DNA from: Adlercreutzia shanghongiae
GTDB taxonomy: Bacteria > Actinomycetota > Coriobacteriia > Coriobacteriales > Eggerthellaceae
Direction of reading: 5' to 3'
DNA: 48,950 bases
NCBI RefSeq assembly: GCF_035830635.1
Contig: NZ_JAYMFI010000035.1
Span: forward strand, 1 to 48,950
Below the pieces are notes generated by a model. The model searched no databases and was not told where the DNA came from. It worked only from the letters and a program-made list of their open reading frames with translations. Positions 15,587 through 24,316 of the stretch are shown here, in pieces. Each line of letters begins with the position of its first letter. Position 1 is the first letter of the stretch. The position numbers and the translations under genes are program-made.

Positions 15587-16087
15587 ATGAACGCCATTTA
15601 TCTGCGCAGCAGCGTTCGCCAGTTCTCAGAGGAGCCCGTCGGCATCGAGGGCATCGAGAAGCTCATGCGCGCCGCTATGGCTGCACCGTCCGCCGCCAAC
15701 CAACAGCCCTGGGAGTTCTACATCGCCCGGGACGAGACCACCCGCAGGGCGCTTGCCGCTTCAAGCCCCTATGCTGCGCCGGCCAAGCTCGCCCCCTGCG
15801 TCATCGTGGCCTGCCAGCGCACCGAAGGCCTGCGCGCGCCCCAAGATGCGGCCTACGACATGAGCGCGGCCGTGGAAAACATCCTCATCGAAGCGGCCCA
15901 TCTCGGTCTGGGCGCCGTATGGCTCGCCGTCGCCCCGGAAAAAGACCGCATGGCCGCCGTTTCCGTTGCCCTCGGCAGCCCCAAGGGCCTCGAGCCCTTC
16001 GCCCTCGTCGCCGTGGGGCACCCCGAGCACAAGCCCGACCCCAAAGGCCCCACGCGCTACGACGAGACGCGCGTGCACTGGATCTAG
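15587..16087 (+). CDS. Nitroreductase family FMN-dependent oxidoreductase
   Basis: I start at ATG 15587 (166 aa), a few bases after GAGG; the longer frame from 15302 runs through the lysA terminator. The FMN-binding signature SSVRQFSEEPV is at the N-terminus, followed by MAAPSAANQQPWEFY, an internal AAVENILIEAAHLGLGAVWL helix, and the C-terminal VGHPEHKPDPKG. At ~165 residues it belongs to the short nitroreductase group. Substrate unknown; typical roles are flavin-dependent reduction of quinones or nitro compounds. Confidence 0.92.
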   Translation: MNAIYLRSSVRQFSEEPVGIEGIEKLMRAAMAAPSAANQQPWEFYIARDETTRRALAASSPYAAPAKLAPCVIVACQRTEGLRAPQDAAYDMSAAVENILIEAAHLGLGAVWLAVAPEKDRMAAVSVALGSPKGLEPFALVAVGHPEHKPDPKGPTRYDETRVHWI

Positions 16088-16169
16088 ATGCTCCTATTAA
16101 GCGAAGATGCCCGAACCGGCGCGCCACGCCGAGATTGTCCAACGACGTCCGCTGCGTGGGAACGGGGCC

Positions 16170-17726
16170 CTATCTGGCAGGGCTTCCGGACCCGATGGGC
16201 TGCTTTCTGTGCGCGCGGCGGGCGTTGTTGCGCTCGGCGGTCACATCGCTGAAAGCGCGGGTGATGCCGCGCAGGGCCTCCAGCATGGCCGTGCGATCCT
16301 GCATGGGAGCCCGCATCACGCCGTCGCGCAGGATGGCCCACTCGTGACCGCCTTCGAACAGCTGGGCCGCATCGGTAACACCCGCGGCTTTCACAGCATT
16401 GAACAGGGCGTCCACCGTGCGCTTGCGCCCCTCGCCGTCCATGGAGGCGAGCCATTGACCAAGCGCCTGGGCACGCCGCTGGGTGCGCTCGGGCAGCGCG
16501 GGCAACGTGGCGAAGGCGCTTTCCGCAGCCGCGCGATCGTCTGCGGCCCCACCCGCCACTTCCCAACGATAGACCGAGTGCTGCTCGAAGCCGCGACCCG
16601 TCGCGCGCACCACCTGCGCGGGCATCTGCGACGTCATGAGGATGCCCACCATGGAGTCCTCCGGCACCTGCTTGGTCATACGACCCGCCAGCGGCGCGTA
16701 GTCGGCCGCCGAGAACGTGCCGGGTATGAATCCGGGACCGTCGTGGTTGTACACGTGCGCGATGCGGTCCTGCACCGCGGGCGCCGCCGTAAGTGCCGCG
16801 TACTCGGCCAAGTTGCCGCCCTTGGAATGGCCTCCCACGATGATAGGGCCGGGCACCCGCACGTCGGCCGCCACCGCCGCCAGGTAGCGCGCCGCCACAT
16901 CCTGGGCCGGCACGGGCACCATGTAGGCCATGTTGAAGTCCTCGCGCCAGCCGGTGAGCGTGGTGTCGGTGCCGCGGAAGCCCACGTAGACGAACTGACC
17001 CGGGCACACGAAGGTGGTGGCGGCGAACTGCATGTTCAGCACCTCGTCGAAAGCGGCCACATGGTCGTAGATGAGCAGGTCGCGATAGCGGGGGCTTGCC
17101 GCCATGAGGAAGAGCTGCTGCTTCATCTGGGCCGCGTGCATGCCCGAGAACATGGTGGAAAACAGCTCGGCACGCATAAGGTCGGCGAAGCGGACAGGCT
17201 CGGTGGGCGCCTGCGCGTCCTGGGCCATCTCGAGTCGGTCGCGCTCCGCCGCATCGGAAGCGGCGGCCGCATCGGCTCCCGCATCGAAATCGGCAGTCCT
17301 GACCGCCGCGGACTCGCCATCCGTCGGCCCCACGGCGTCCGCGCCACTCGTCGGCCCTATGGCGCCCGCGGTGCCCGCGGTGCCTGTCGACCCTGCACCG
17401 CCAGCGCAGCACGCCGGCTCCGCGATACCCGCACGGGACACCCCCTCGCCATCCGCCTCCCAGCGTTTCCTGCGCCTGTGAACGCTGCGCCCGAGATGCG
17501 CCCCGCGATCGCGCCAGCGCGCGAGGCGAGCCCGCAGCGCGGCCAGCTTCCCGTCGGATGCCGGCCGCGCAGCCTCGTCGCCGGCGCCGACCTCCCGCAT
17601 CCGAGGCATCACGCCCTCGCCGCGGGCCATGCAGAACTGCGCGAGCAGCGCCGAGTCCACGGCGTTGAAGGGCACCTCGCTAAACGGGGCCAGCTGCTCT
17701 TCCAAATATGTGAGCACATCGTTCAT
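16170..17726 (-). CDS. Mbeg1-like alpha/beta hydrolase (DUF2974)
   Basis: I start at ATG 17726 (518 aa): MNDVLTYLEEQLAPFSEVPFN matches the usual Mbeg1-like N-terminus, and the longer frame lacks a ribosome binding site. After it comes a low-complexity insert (residues ~95-170). The hydrolase core has FVYVGFRGTDTTLTGWREDFNM and the nucleophile elbow GGHSKGGNLAEYAA, as in class 3 lipases, then NHDGPGF. Likely an intracellular lipase- or esterase-like enzyme of unknown substrate. A CATAAT box 6 nt before the ATG, with no clear ribosome binding site, would fit a leaderless transcript. Confidence 0.88.
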   Translation of the reverse strand: MNDVLTYLEEQLAPFSEVPFNAVDSALLAQFCMARGEGVMPRMREVGAGDEAARPASDGKLAALRARLARWRDRGAHLGRSVHRRRKRWEADGEGVSRAGIAEPACCAGGAGSTGTAGTAGAIGPTSGADAVGPTDGESAAVRTADFDAGADAAAASDAAERDRLEMAQDAQAPTEPVRFADLMRAELFSTMFSGMHAAQMKQQLFLMAASPRYRDLLIYDHVAAFDEVLNMQFAATTFVCPGQFVYVGFRGTDTTLTGWREDFNMAYMVPVPAQDVAARYLAAVAADVRVPGPIIVGGHSKGGNLAEYAALTAAPAVQDRIAHVYNHDGPGFIPGTFSAADYAPLAGRMTKQVPEDSMVGILMTSQMPAQVVRATGRGFEQHSVYRWEVAGGAADDRAAAESAFATLPALPERTQRRAQALGQWLASMDGEGRKRTVDALFNAVKAAGVTDAAQLFEGGHEWAILRDGVMRAPMQDRTAMLEALRGITRAFSDVTAERNNARRAHRKQPIGSGSPAR

Positions 17727-17813
17727 GGTTTCATTATGCCGCACCGAACGCGCGCCCGCCCGCTCCCCTCTCCCCCGGACACAAAGCCGTTGCCAACCCT
17801 CCCGACACTTACC

Positions 17814-17843
17814 ATGACCGCGCCGGTCACCTTCCGCTACAAT
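17814..17843 (+). promoter_or_regulatory. Promoter of the SNF symporter gene
   Basis: A -35-like ATGACC (17814-17819) and a -10 TACAAT (17838-17843) are 18 bp apart, about 110 bp before the start codon. The leader from 17850 to 17954 has no recognised riboswitch. Confidence 0.45.
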
Positions 17844-17954
17844 GGCTCCTGCAATTTCGTTCAAACGCGCCGCTCGGCAGGGGAACCGCAGTTTGCGCCG
17901 CAAGCCACCCGCACCCCGCCCGCAACCTCGGCGCCCGAGGCATCAGGAGTCACC

Positions 17955-19454
17955 ATGGCCACCGATCCTGCTTCCATTCCCGCTCCGGCCCGCGATGCGG
18001 CCGCACCCGCCCTCGACGCGAACCCCGCCGGCAGCGACATCCCCACCGGCATCGGCAGCGCCGCCGCACCCCGCGAGCACTTCGCCAGCCGCCTCGGCTT
18101 CATCCTCATCTCGGCCGGCTGCGCCATCGGGCTCGGCAACGTATGGCGCTTCCCCTACATTGCCGGCGAGTACGGCGGTGCGGCGTTTATCCTCATGTAC
18201 CTGGTGTTCCTCGTCATTTTAGGCCTGCCCGTCATGGTGATGGAGTTCGCCGTGGGCCGCGCCTCCCAGCGTTCGGGCGCGCTCGCCTTCGACATTTTGC
18301 AGCCCTCGCGCCGCTGGCACTGGTTCAGCTGGTGGGGCTATATCGGCTGCATGCTGCTCATGATGTTCTACACCACCGTCTGCGGCTGGATGCTGGCCTA
18401 CACCGCCAAGATGGGCACCGGCACCTTCGTGGGGCTCGATCCCGAGGGCGTCGCCGGCGTGTTCGGCGCCATGCTGGCCAACCCCTCCGAGATGGTGGCC
18501 TGGATGCTCGCCGTCATCGTCATCGGCTTTTTCGTATGCAGCTTCGGCCTGCAGAAGGGCGTGGAGCGCATCACCAAGATCATGATGATCTGCCTGCTCG
18601 GCGTCATGGGGCTGCTCGTGGTGCGCTCGGTCACCCTGCCCGGCGCCGCCGAGGGCCTGGCCTTCTACCTGGTACCCGACTTCGGGAAGATGTTCGACGG
18701 AGGCGCGGCCGGCTTTGGCGAGGCCGTGTACGCCGCCATGGGCCAGGCGTTCTTCACCCTGTCGCTCGGCATCTCGGCCATGGAGGTGTTCGGCAGCCGC
18801 ATCGGCAAGCAGAACTCGCTCACCGGCGAGGCACTGCGCATCTGCGGCCTAGACACGCTCGTGGCCATCCTGGCAGGCCTCATCATCTTCCCCGCCTGCT
18901 TCGCCTTCGCCGTGGCTCCCGATTCGGGCCCCTCGCTCGTGTTCATCACGCTGCCGAGCGTCTTCGAGCAGATGCCGCTGGGGCAGCTGTGGGGCACGCT
19001 GTTCTTCGTGTTCATGAGCTTCGCCGCGCTGTCCACCATCATCGCCGTGTTCGAGAATCTCATCACCTTCACCATGGAGAAGTGGGACCTCTCGCGCCGC
19101 GATGCCATCAAGCGCACGGCCATCCTCGTCACCGTGCTGAGCCTGCCCTGCGCGCTGGGCTTCAACGTGCTGGCCGGTGTTACCGTGCCGGGCATCGGCG
19201 ACATCCAGTCCATCGAGGACTTCATCGTGTCGAACAACCTGCTTCCCCTGGGCAGCCTGCTGTACGTGATGTTCTGCGTGACCCGCAAGGGCTGGGGCTG
19301 GAACAACTTCCTGGCCGAGGCCGACGCGGGCAACGGCGCGAAATTCCCCCGCTGGGCCCGCGGCTGGCTCACCTTCGGACTGCCGGCGCTCATCGTCGTC
19401 ATCTTCATCATGGGATATGTGCCGAAGATCATGCTGTGGTGCGGATTGGCGTAG
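17955..19454 (+). CDS. Sodium:neurotransmitter symporter family (SNF) transporter
   Basis: I start at ATG 17955 (499 aa), after CAGGAGT. A ~40-residue Ala/Pro/Asp-rich cytoplasmic leader precedes the first helix, which carries the family's sodium-site signature AGCAIGLGNVWRFPYIAGEYGGAAF, as in LeuT and MhsT. Eleven or twelve hydrophobic segments follow. TM6 and TM8 regions (TLSLGISAMEVFGSRI; SFAALSTIIAVFENL) are intact. It most likely imports an amino acid with sodium. The substrate cannot be read. The plus-strand frame extends back to 16107, but that part is antisense to the Mbeg1-like gene and is not coding. Confidence 0.95.
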   Translation: MATDPASIPAPARDAAAPALDANPAGSDIPTGIGSAAAPREHFASRLGFILISAGCAIGLGNVWRFPYIAGEYGGAAFILMYLVFLVILGLPVMVMEFAVGRASQRSGALAFDILQPSRRWHWFSWWGYIGCMLLMMFYTTVCGWMLAYTAKMGTGTFVGLDPEGVAGVFGAMLANPSEMVAWMLAVIVIGFFVCSFGLQKGVERITKIMMICLLGVMGLLVVRSVTLPGAAEGLAFYLVPDFGKMFDGGAAGFGEAVYAAMGQAFFTLSLGISAMEVFGSRIGKQNSLTGEALRICGLDTLVAILAGLIIFPACFAFAVAPDSGPSLVFITLPSVFEQMPLGQLWGTLFFVFMSFAALSTIIAVFENLITFTMEKWDLSRRDAIKRTAILVTVLSLPCALGFNVLAGVTVPGIGDIQSIEDFIVSNNLLPLGSLLYVMFCVTRKGWGWNNFLAEADAGNGAKFPRWARGWLTFGLPALIVVIFIMGYVPKIMLWCGLA

Positions 19455-19534
19455 CGCCACGCCGCAAAGACGCGGTTCGCAGATTGACGGCGCGACACCG
19501 TTCGGGGAATTCCCGCAGCGTCGCCGATTCTGCC

Positions 19535-19563
19535 TCGACGCTGGCGCGCCCTTCCGCTATACT
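19535..19563 (+). promoter_or_regulatory. Promoter of tRNA-Leu
   Basis: TCGACG (19535-19540) and TATACT (19558-19563) are 17 bp apart. The expected start is about 10 bp before the tRNA. Confidence 0.6.
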
Positions 19564-19579
19564 GCACTGGTGCCCTTGA

Positions 19580-19663
19580 GCCCGAGTGGTGGAACGGCAG
19601 ACACGACGGTCTCAAAAACCGTTGCCGAAAGGTGTGCGGGTTCAAATCCCGCCTCGGGCACCA
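19580..19663 (+). tRNA. tRNA-Leu (anticodon CAA)
   Basis: Acceptor arms GCCCGAG and CTCGGGC pair perfectly, with discriminator A and an encoded CCA (19661-19663). The anticodon stem ACGGT/ACCGT holds loop CTCAAAA, giving CAA, which reads TTG. A long variable arm (GCCGAAAGGTGT region) marks a class II tRNA. The T-arm is GCGGGTTCAAATCCCGC. It sits at the edge of the accessory islet at 19.7-21.8 kb, a common insertion site, but I see no second copy of the tRNA end. Confidence 0.96.
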
Positions 19664-19672
19664 CGAACTTAC

Positions 19673-19699
19673 AACGGCTCCCCATGGGGAGCCGTTTTT
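19673..19699 (+). terminator. Terminator of tRNA-Leu
   Basis: A perfect 24-bp palindrome (19673-19696; half-site AACGGCTCCCCA) is followed by a T-run (TTTTT with the end of the stem). It lies 10 bp after the tRNA. Confidence 0.9.
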
Positions 19700-19820
19700 C
19701 ATTGCCGAGACAACTACAGGAAGCTTCGAGAAATCCCGGAAGGCTTTCAGACGGCCCGGCAGGTTTCGGCGAGCTCTGGGCAGCTTCGGACGCCAAACCT
19801 CGTCCCCGTCTCTTTTCCGC

Positions 19821-19996
19821 CCGTTTTCGTGCAGCAAACTCCGCGAAGTAGACTCTTCAGTTTTCCCACGCGTTAGATCAGGGCACCCCATCTCTCGTCG
19901 CCAGGGAAAACGCTTTCTCTATCCGACGCTAGGCGCTCCGCGCAACCAACCTAGATATCCGAATATCTATTTCGCGGAGTTTGTTACGCAAAAACG
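19821..19996. repeat. Repeat family B, element 1 (about 176 bp, inverted ends)
   Basis: The left end TTTTCGTGCAGCAAACTCCG continues to GAAGTAGA (19824-19852). The right end (19966-19996) is its diverged inverted copy (TCTATTTCGCGGAGTTTGTT...). The interior has no ORF with a ribosome binding site. The left end is identical over 29 nt with both ends of element 2 at 21.4 kb. No target duplication is evident. The element lies just beyond the 3' end of the nuclease-like gene; 19700-19820 shows nothing recognisable. Confidence 0.8.
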
Positions 19997-20075
19997 CGGC
20001 TATCGGAAACGCCGAGGTCTCCTTGCCGCCAACGCAGCATCTCGCCTCGAGGATACGGCCAGCCGGGGATACGCG

Positions 20076-21140
20076 TCAGTTGTCTGGCGGAAAATGCTCC
20101 CGATGGAACTTTCGAACCTGCCGGCGCAGCTCCATATGCGTCTCCACCTGCTCCGACGACCAACCTCGAAAGCGCTTTCCCGCCTTTTCGGACACGCTGG
20201 CCGCGATCTCGGAAAACTCGTACACATTGGCGAACTGGGCCGAGGTCACCGTCACCACCTCAACGCCCTCCGCGAGCAACGCGTCCCGCCGCCGAGAATC
20301 GCGAATGCGAGCCTCGTTGCTGCCATGAACTGCGCGGCCGTCGTATTCAAGCACGACGCCACACTCCCACCAGCACAAATCACCGACGACGTATTTCTGG
20401 CGCGCAATGCGCCGTCCCCTCTCGCTCAGATTGAACGGCTCGTTCAAGCGACCTCCAGGCAACCCCAGGCCACCTCGCCGCCGCGGGGTCAGCGCCACAA
20501 TGGCAACCTCGGTCTCCATAATGGAAGCGGACTTGCGCCGAACCTGAGCCGCCGCCGATCGGGCCAGCTTCACAGCTCGTATATCGGAAAGCTGCTCGAG
20601 AAATGCCGACAAGCGCTCCGGGGTCGTAAGCGGACGCCGCACAAGAAAGCCATCCTGCCCGGCAATTGGATAGCTGCCGCACAGCTCATACCCCAAGGCA
20701 AGCAGCTCTCCGTAGGTGAGGTGTGAGGCCATTTGGGCAAAGACCAGCTCCGGCGACGAATTCCAAACTCCCGGTGCGATTTCGAGAAACGCATTGCGCG
20801 GCAAGCCTCGGTCGCACTGATGCCGCTTCACCGACGACGAGGAGCGCACACCGGGCTTGCGACCCACCAGCACCTCAAGTGGCGATCCCTCGACCAAGGA
20901 GACACAGAAAGATCCCGCCCCCTTCGGGAATCGCTGTGCAAGCTCATCGAAAATGGCGGCGATCTCCCCGTGTGTCGAGGCGGGAGCCTTGAGCACAGCC
21001 GATCCGGACAGCAGACGCGATGGCAACTCGAAGCCCCTGCGTTTACCGGACAGATGAAATTCGCGCAGCGTTACCGGGTGGGCTTCCGACCAGGAACGCC
21101 AAAGCTGAAGCGCAAACCTATGACTGGGATACATATTCAT
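20076..21140 (-). CDS. DUF559/PD-(D/E)XK-like endonuclease-domain protein
   Basis: The 354-aa protein has two parts. The N-terminal ~200 residues are unrecognised, with a segment (SPELVFAQMASHLTYGELLALGYELCGSY) common to Eggerthellaceae hypothetical proteins of this type. The C-terminal ~120 residues have the pattern VGDLCWWECGVVLEYDGRAVH then RDSRRRDALLAEGVEVVTVT. This resembles the DUF559/Vsr-like fold, with Asp, Glu and Asp in likely catalytic places. Family members often accompany mobile or defence loci. The ribosome binding site is poor and base composition differs from housekeeping neighbours. Family B elements lie on both sides. Function is unproven. Confidence 0.75.
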   Translation of the reverse strand: MNMYPSHRFALQLWRSWSEAHPVTLREFHLSGKRRGFELPSRLLSGSAVLKAPASTHGEIAAIFDELAQRFPKGAGSFCVSLVEGSPLEVLVGRKPGVRSSSSVKRHQCDRGLPRNAFLEIAPGVWNSSPELVFAQMASHLTYGELLALGYELCGSYPIAGQDGFLVRRPLTTPERLSAFLEQLSDIRAVKLARSAAAQVRRKSASIMETEVAIVALTPRRRGGLGLPGGRLNEPFNLSERGRRIARQKYVVGDLCWWECGVVLEYDGRAVHGSNEARIRDSRRRDALLAEGVEVVTVTSAQFANVYEFSEIAASVSEKAGKRFRGWSSEQVETHMELRRQVRKFHREHFPPDN

Positions 21141-21238
21141 GGAGGGCAGACTACCGCAACGACGACGCCTGTACCCGCATGCCGAAGGAAACCGATGGAA
21201 CGACCATTCATGACACGCTCGCTCGTGTTTTCAAGCAC

Positions 21239-21273
21239 GCGTGTTGTTGTGCCGCATGCGCGTGTTGTTGTGC
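21239..21273. repeat. Short tandem repeat GCGTGTTGTTGTGC
   Basis: Two identical 14-nt copies at 21239-21252 and 21260-21273 (21-nt period), in the promoter-proximal spacer of the nuclease-like gene. The rest of 21141-21416 holds no convincing gene. Confidence 0.6.
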
Positions 21274-21416
21274 GCCCGTGCCGCCGTGCGGCGTGCGCCG
21301 TATCTCTGTCGTCCTGAGCTTCTGCGGGCCCGTGTTGTCGCGAACTCTCTATACGCGCACGTTCTTCCTATCTTCGCTCGCGCCCTCCCCGCATGCGCAT
21401 GTTTTCGAAACCGTCT

Positions 21417-21588
21417 TTTTCGTGCAGCAAACTCCGCGAAGTAGATACCGAAATCGAAGCTCCATCGAAATACCGACTGCGCGGCTACGCTCACCCGGGA
21501 AAAGAGAGGGGGGTTTGCGTAGCGTGACCCCTCTTGCCGACCATTCCAAAGAGCCGGCATCTACTTCGCGGAGTTTGCTGCACGAAAA
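21417..21588. repeat. Repeat family B, element 2 (about 172 bp, perfect 30-nt inverted ends)
   Basis: The left end 21417-21446 and right end 21559-21588 are perfect inverted copies over 30 nt (TTTTCGTGCAGC...AGTAGAT). The interior differs from element 1 and contains its own imperfect stem (AAGAGAGGGG near 21503 with CCCCTCTT near 21530). The right end shares a further CGCCCG outside with element 1. 21589-21785 has no gene. Confidence 0.85.
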
Positions 21589-21785
21589 CGGGCGGTACAC
21601 AAACCGGGGCCGCCCCGCGGAGCAGATCCGGCGCCGAGCACCCCTCGAACGCAACCCGACGACAAACAAAGTCGCGTCCACGACGCTGCACTAGCGGAGC
21701 CACGAGCGCGCCAAAGCACAAACGCGGCGACACGACATCCTTGGCTCTCAGCTCTCTGCTCAGCCTGTAGCCGAGCATCGCCTTC

Positions 21786-22295
21786 TTATGCCGTCTCGCG
21801 GTAGTAGATGCGCGTGTCCTCGTAGACGCCGTCTTTATTGCGGAAACCGCCGGGCACCGTGCCGACAAGGCGGAAGCCCAGATTCTCATAGAGGGCGATG
21901 GCGCGCTCGTTGCTGGTCACCACGGCGTTGAACTGCAACCCGCGAAAGCCGAGGCGTGCCGCCTGGCGCAGCGAGTCCTCCACCAGCAGGCGGCCGAGCC
22001 CATGCCCGCGTACCTCCGACGACACCGCGTAGCTGGCGTTCGACACATGACCGCAACGCCCCACGTTGTTGGGGTGCAGTATGTACAGTCCGGCCACGCG
22101 CCCGTTCACTGTGGCCACGGCCGCATGGGACTGCTCCGCGAAGAAGACGCGCGCCTCCTCCACCGTCATGGTGTTCTCCTGCGGAAAAGCGCGCCCCGCC
22201 TCCACCACGGCGTTCCAAATCTCCGTCATGGCCGGCACATCTTCCTCGCGATACGGGCGCGTAACTCGCATCGTCAATCCTTCAAGCGCGCTCAT
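21786..22295 (-). CDS. GNAT family N-acetyltransferase
   Basis: I start at ATG 22295 (169 aa), 5 nt after a full AAGGAGG; a GTG 21 nt earlier would place that site inside the gene. Motif A is VSSEVRGHGLGRLLVEDSLRQA, the acetyl-CoA pyrophosphate loop. It is followed by FNAVVTSNERAIALYENLGFRLVGTVPGGFR. This is the L-amino-acid/MSMEG_5458-like branch. Substrate not determinable. Confidence 0.93.
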   Translation of the reverse strand: MSALEGLTMRVTRPYREEDVPAMTEIWNAVVEAGRAFPQENTMTVEEARVFFAEQSHAAVATVNGRVAGLYILHPNNVGRCGHVSNASYAVSSEVRGHGLGRLLVEDSLRQAARLGFRGLQFNAVVTSNERAIALYENLGFRLVGTVPGGFRNKDGVYEDTRIYYRETA

Positions 22296-22340
22296 CGGCG
22301 CCTCCTTCTTCCTCACAGCTTGCTCCCCGGCATCTTCCCA

Positions 22341-22370
22341 TAAAGAAAGGCTCCCTCGCGGAAGCCTTTC
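22341..22370 (-). terminator. Terminator after the aldolase gene
   Basis: Stem GAAAGGCT (22345-22352) / AGCCTTTC (22363-22370); on the minus strand it is followed by TTTA. It lies 22 bp beyond the aldolase stop and before the GNAT gene. Confidence 0.65.
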
Positions 22371-22392
22371 CCGTCAACGTTCTGCCCACGGC

Positions 22393-23340
22393 CTAGATGT
22401 CGGCCAGGGTGAAGTCCTTCTCGCCGTTGAACACAGCCAGGGCGTCGGCCACCGTCCAGTCGGCCAGGGTGATGGCGCTGATGGCCTTGGTCAGGCGCAC
22501 TGCCTCGTCCAGCGAGCGCTGGTGGATGTTGCGGCCCGTGGCGTTGCCGCAGGCGCCGCCCACGTGAATCTGGTCGTACAGCTGGGTGAGGAAGGTCTCG
22601 GCATCAACCGTGGAGCCGCCCGCGCACACCAGGCCGCAGCGACCGGCGGCGGTGGAGGCGATCTTCAGGGCCTCGGCCGGGGTGCGGCCGTCCTCGGGCT
22701 TCGGCGGGTTCACCTTCACGAAGTCGGCACCCAGGCACAGGGCCACGCCAGCAGCGCCGGCGATGAGGTCCGGGTCCTTCTCGGCGGTCACGGCCTTGCC
22801 GCGAGGATAGATCCACAGCACCACGATGAGGCCGTTGGCATGGGCCTGGGCGATGAGCTCGCCGGCCTCGGCCATCATGGTGGCCTCGTACTCGGAGCCG
22901 AGGTAGATGGTGTAGCCGAGGCCCACCACGTTCACGCCGGCCTCCTTCATGGCCAGCACGGCATCCAGATCGTACAGCTGCGGAGAATAGGGATCCTCCT
23001 GCTTGGTGCCCACGATGTTGGTCTTGGAGTTCATCTTCACGAGGTAGTTGATCTCCGGGTAGTCGGCGGCGTACTGGGCCACCAGACCGCGCTGACCGGC
23101 GAGCACGCCGCAGACGCCCTCGTTGCCGATCTTGAACAGGTGCTCCGGGTCGAGGTCGGCGATGTCGATGCCCTCGCCGTAGAAGTCCTTGTTCAAGTGC
23201 TCGATCTTCTGATCGCAGGCGAACAGCATGAGGCGGCCCGTCTCGCGCGTGGCCTTCATGTAGTTGGAGATGTACTCGTCACGCATATCGGGCATGACGT
23301 CGGCGGGAACGCGCACCTGATCACGGGTGATCTTCGGCAT
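22393..23340 (-). CDS. Class I fructose-bisphosphate aldolase-like (DhnA/DeoC family)
   Basis: The 315-aa TIM-barrel protein has an AAGGAGG ribosome binding site. The Schiff-base lysine is in GADFVKVNPPKPED. Family features also include LMLFACDQKIEHLNKDFYG near the start, VLWIYPRGKAV, VCAGGSTVDAETFL, and the C-terminal phosphate-binding ATGRNIHQRSLDEAVRL. These belong to the archaeal-type class I aldolase group, which includes FBA Ib and LsrF. Glycolysis/gluconeogenesis is the likeliest role. A TACAAT -10 lies at 23380-23385 on the minus strand. Confidence 0.9.
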   Translation of the reverse strand: MPKITRDQVRVPADVMPDMRDEYISNYMKATRETGRLMLFACDQKIEHLNKDFYGEGIDIADLDPEHLFKIGNEGVCGVLAGQRGLVAQYAADYPEINYLVKMNSKTNIVGTKQEDPYSPQLYDLDAVLAMKEAGVNVVGLGYTIYLGSEYEATMMAEAGELIAQAHANGLIVVLWIYPRGKAVTAEKDPDLIAGAAGVALCLGADFVKVNPPKPEDGRTPAEALKIASTAAGRCGLVCAGGSTVDAETFLTQLYDQIHVGGACGNATGRNIHQRSLDEAVRLTKAISAITLADWTVADALAVFNGEKDFTLADI

Positions 23341-23513
23341 GGGTATCCTCCTTGGCTTGGTAAATAATCAACGCTCACCATTGTACTTAAAACCATGCGT
23401 GACCGCGCCTTCTTTCACAAAGAAAGCGGCGAGAGCAGGGAAAGCGCTGGAGGGCCGCGGGGTCGCGGTCTCGGAGGGTCGCAGGGTTGACTGCAGGGGC
23501 CGTAGAACGCGAG

Positions 23514-24278
23514 CTATTTGCTCTTCTTGGTAACGCGGCTGTAGACGACGAGGGCCACGATGGCCACCACCGCGGTAACGGCGAAGATGATGACGCTCTG
23601 CACAATATCGCCGCTGACCAGGCCGGCAGCAGCGTACGTGGAAAGCACGATGCCGGGAATGCGCGCGACGTTGGAGATGATCACGAAGTTGCGCAGGCTC
23701 ATATGGGTGAGCGGCGTGAGGTACGTGAACACATCCTTGGGCAGACCCGGGATGAGAAACAGAATGAAGACGATGGCGTTGAACTTCTCGGAAGTCTCCC
23801 ATTTGCGGAAGGTGCTCATGTACTTCTCGGGCACCATGGCCTGCACGAACGGAGCGCCCAGCTTGTGGACGAGCACGAAGATGAAGGCGCTGGAAATGAT
23901 GCAGCCGAGCCAGATGATGAGCGCGCCCACCCAAGGGCCGTAAATCATGCCGGCAGCCACCTGCACGACCTCGCCGGGAATGAAGGCGACGACGATCTGC
24001 AGGAACTGGATGGCCAGCAGAATGAGGAAGCCCCAGGGACCGGCGTTGCGCACATCGGCAGTGACCCGCTCGATGCCGCCGGGCTCAAAAAGCTCGTGGA
24101 TGTAGGGCCACAGGGCCACGACCACGACAATCATAATGAGGAAAAAGGCAATAAGCCCCGCGAACTTGAAGATGTTGGCCGCAGGCATCTCGCGCCCTGC
24201 AACAACTTTCTCCGCGTGGGCTTTCGCCTCCAGCTTTTGAAGACGCTCGGAATGGTGCTTGTTGTCGTGTTCGCTCAT
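23514..24278 (-). CDS. TVP38/TMEM64-type VTT-domain membrane protein
   Basis: I start at ATG 24278 (254 aa). A charged cytoplasmic head of ~35 residues precedes a first helix (FKFAGLIAFFLIMIVVVVALW). The VTT core follows: the re-entrant segment FIPGEVVQVAAGMIYGPWVGAL, then FILFLIPGLPKDVFTYLTPLT, which is the family's proline-rich motif. There are five to six membrane segments. VTT/DedA relatives are linked to lipid scrambling or undecaprenyl-phosphate recycling. It is the last gene of the YtxH-PRC-VTT group. Confidence 0.9.
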   Translation of the reverse strand: MSEHDNKHHSERLQKLEAKAHAEKVVAGREMPAANIFKFAGLIAFFLIMIVVVVALWPYIHELFEPGGIERVTADVRNAGPWGFLILLAIQFLQIVVAFIPGEVVQVAAGMIYGPWVGALIIWLGCIISSAFIFVLVHKLGAPFVQAMVPEKYMSTFRKWETSEKFNAIVFILFLIPGLPKDVFTYLTPLTHMSLRNFVIISNVARIPGIVLSTYAAAGLVSGDIVQSVIIFAVTAVVAIVALVVYSRVTKKSK

Positions 24279-24316
24279 AATCCTCAAAGTCGCAGGACGC
24301 CGGTAAAGCGCCCTGT

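Noticed and set aside
16107..17954. N-terminal extension of the SNF transporter frame
   Set aside because: It is antisense to the Mbeg1-like gene and His/Arg/Gly-rich; ATG 17955 has a ribosome binding site and starts a normal SNF protein.
19580..21785. Integrative element with att sites at tRNA-Leu
   Set aside because: No integrase and no repeat of the tRNA 3' end were found within the islet.
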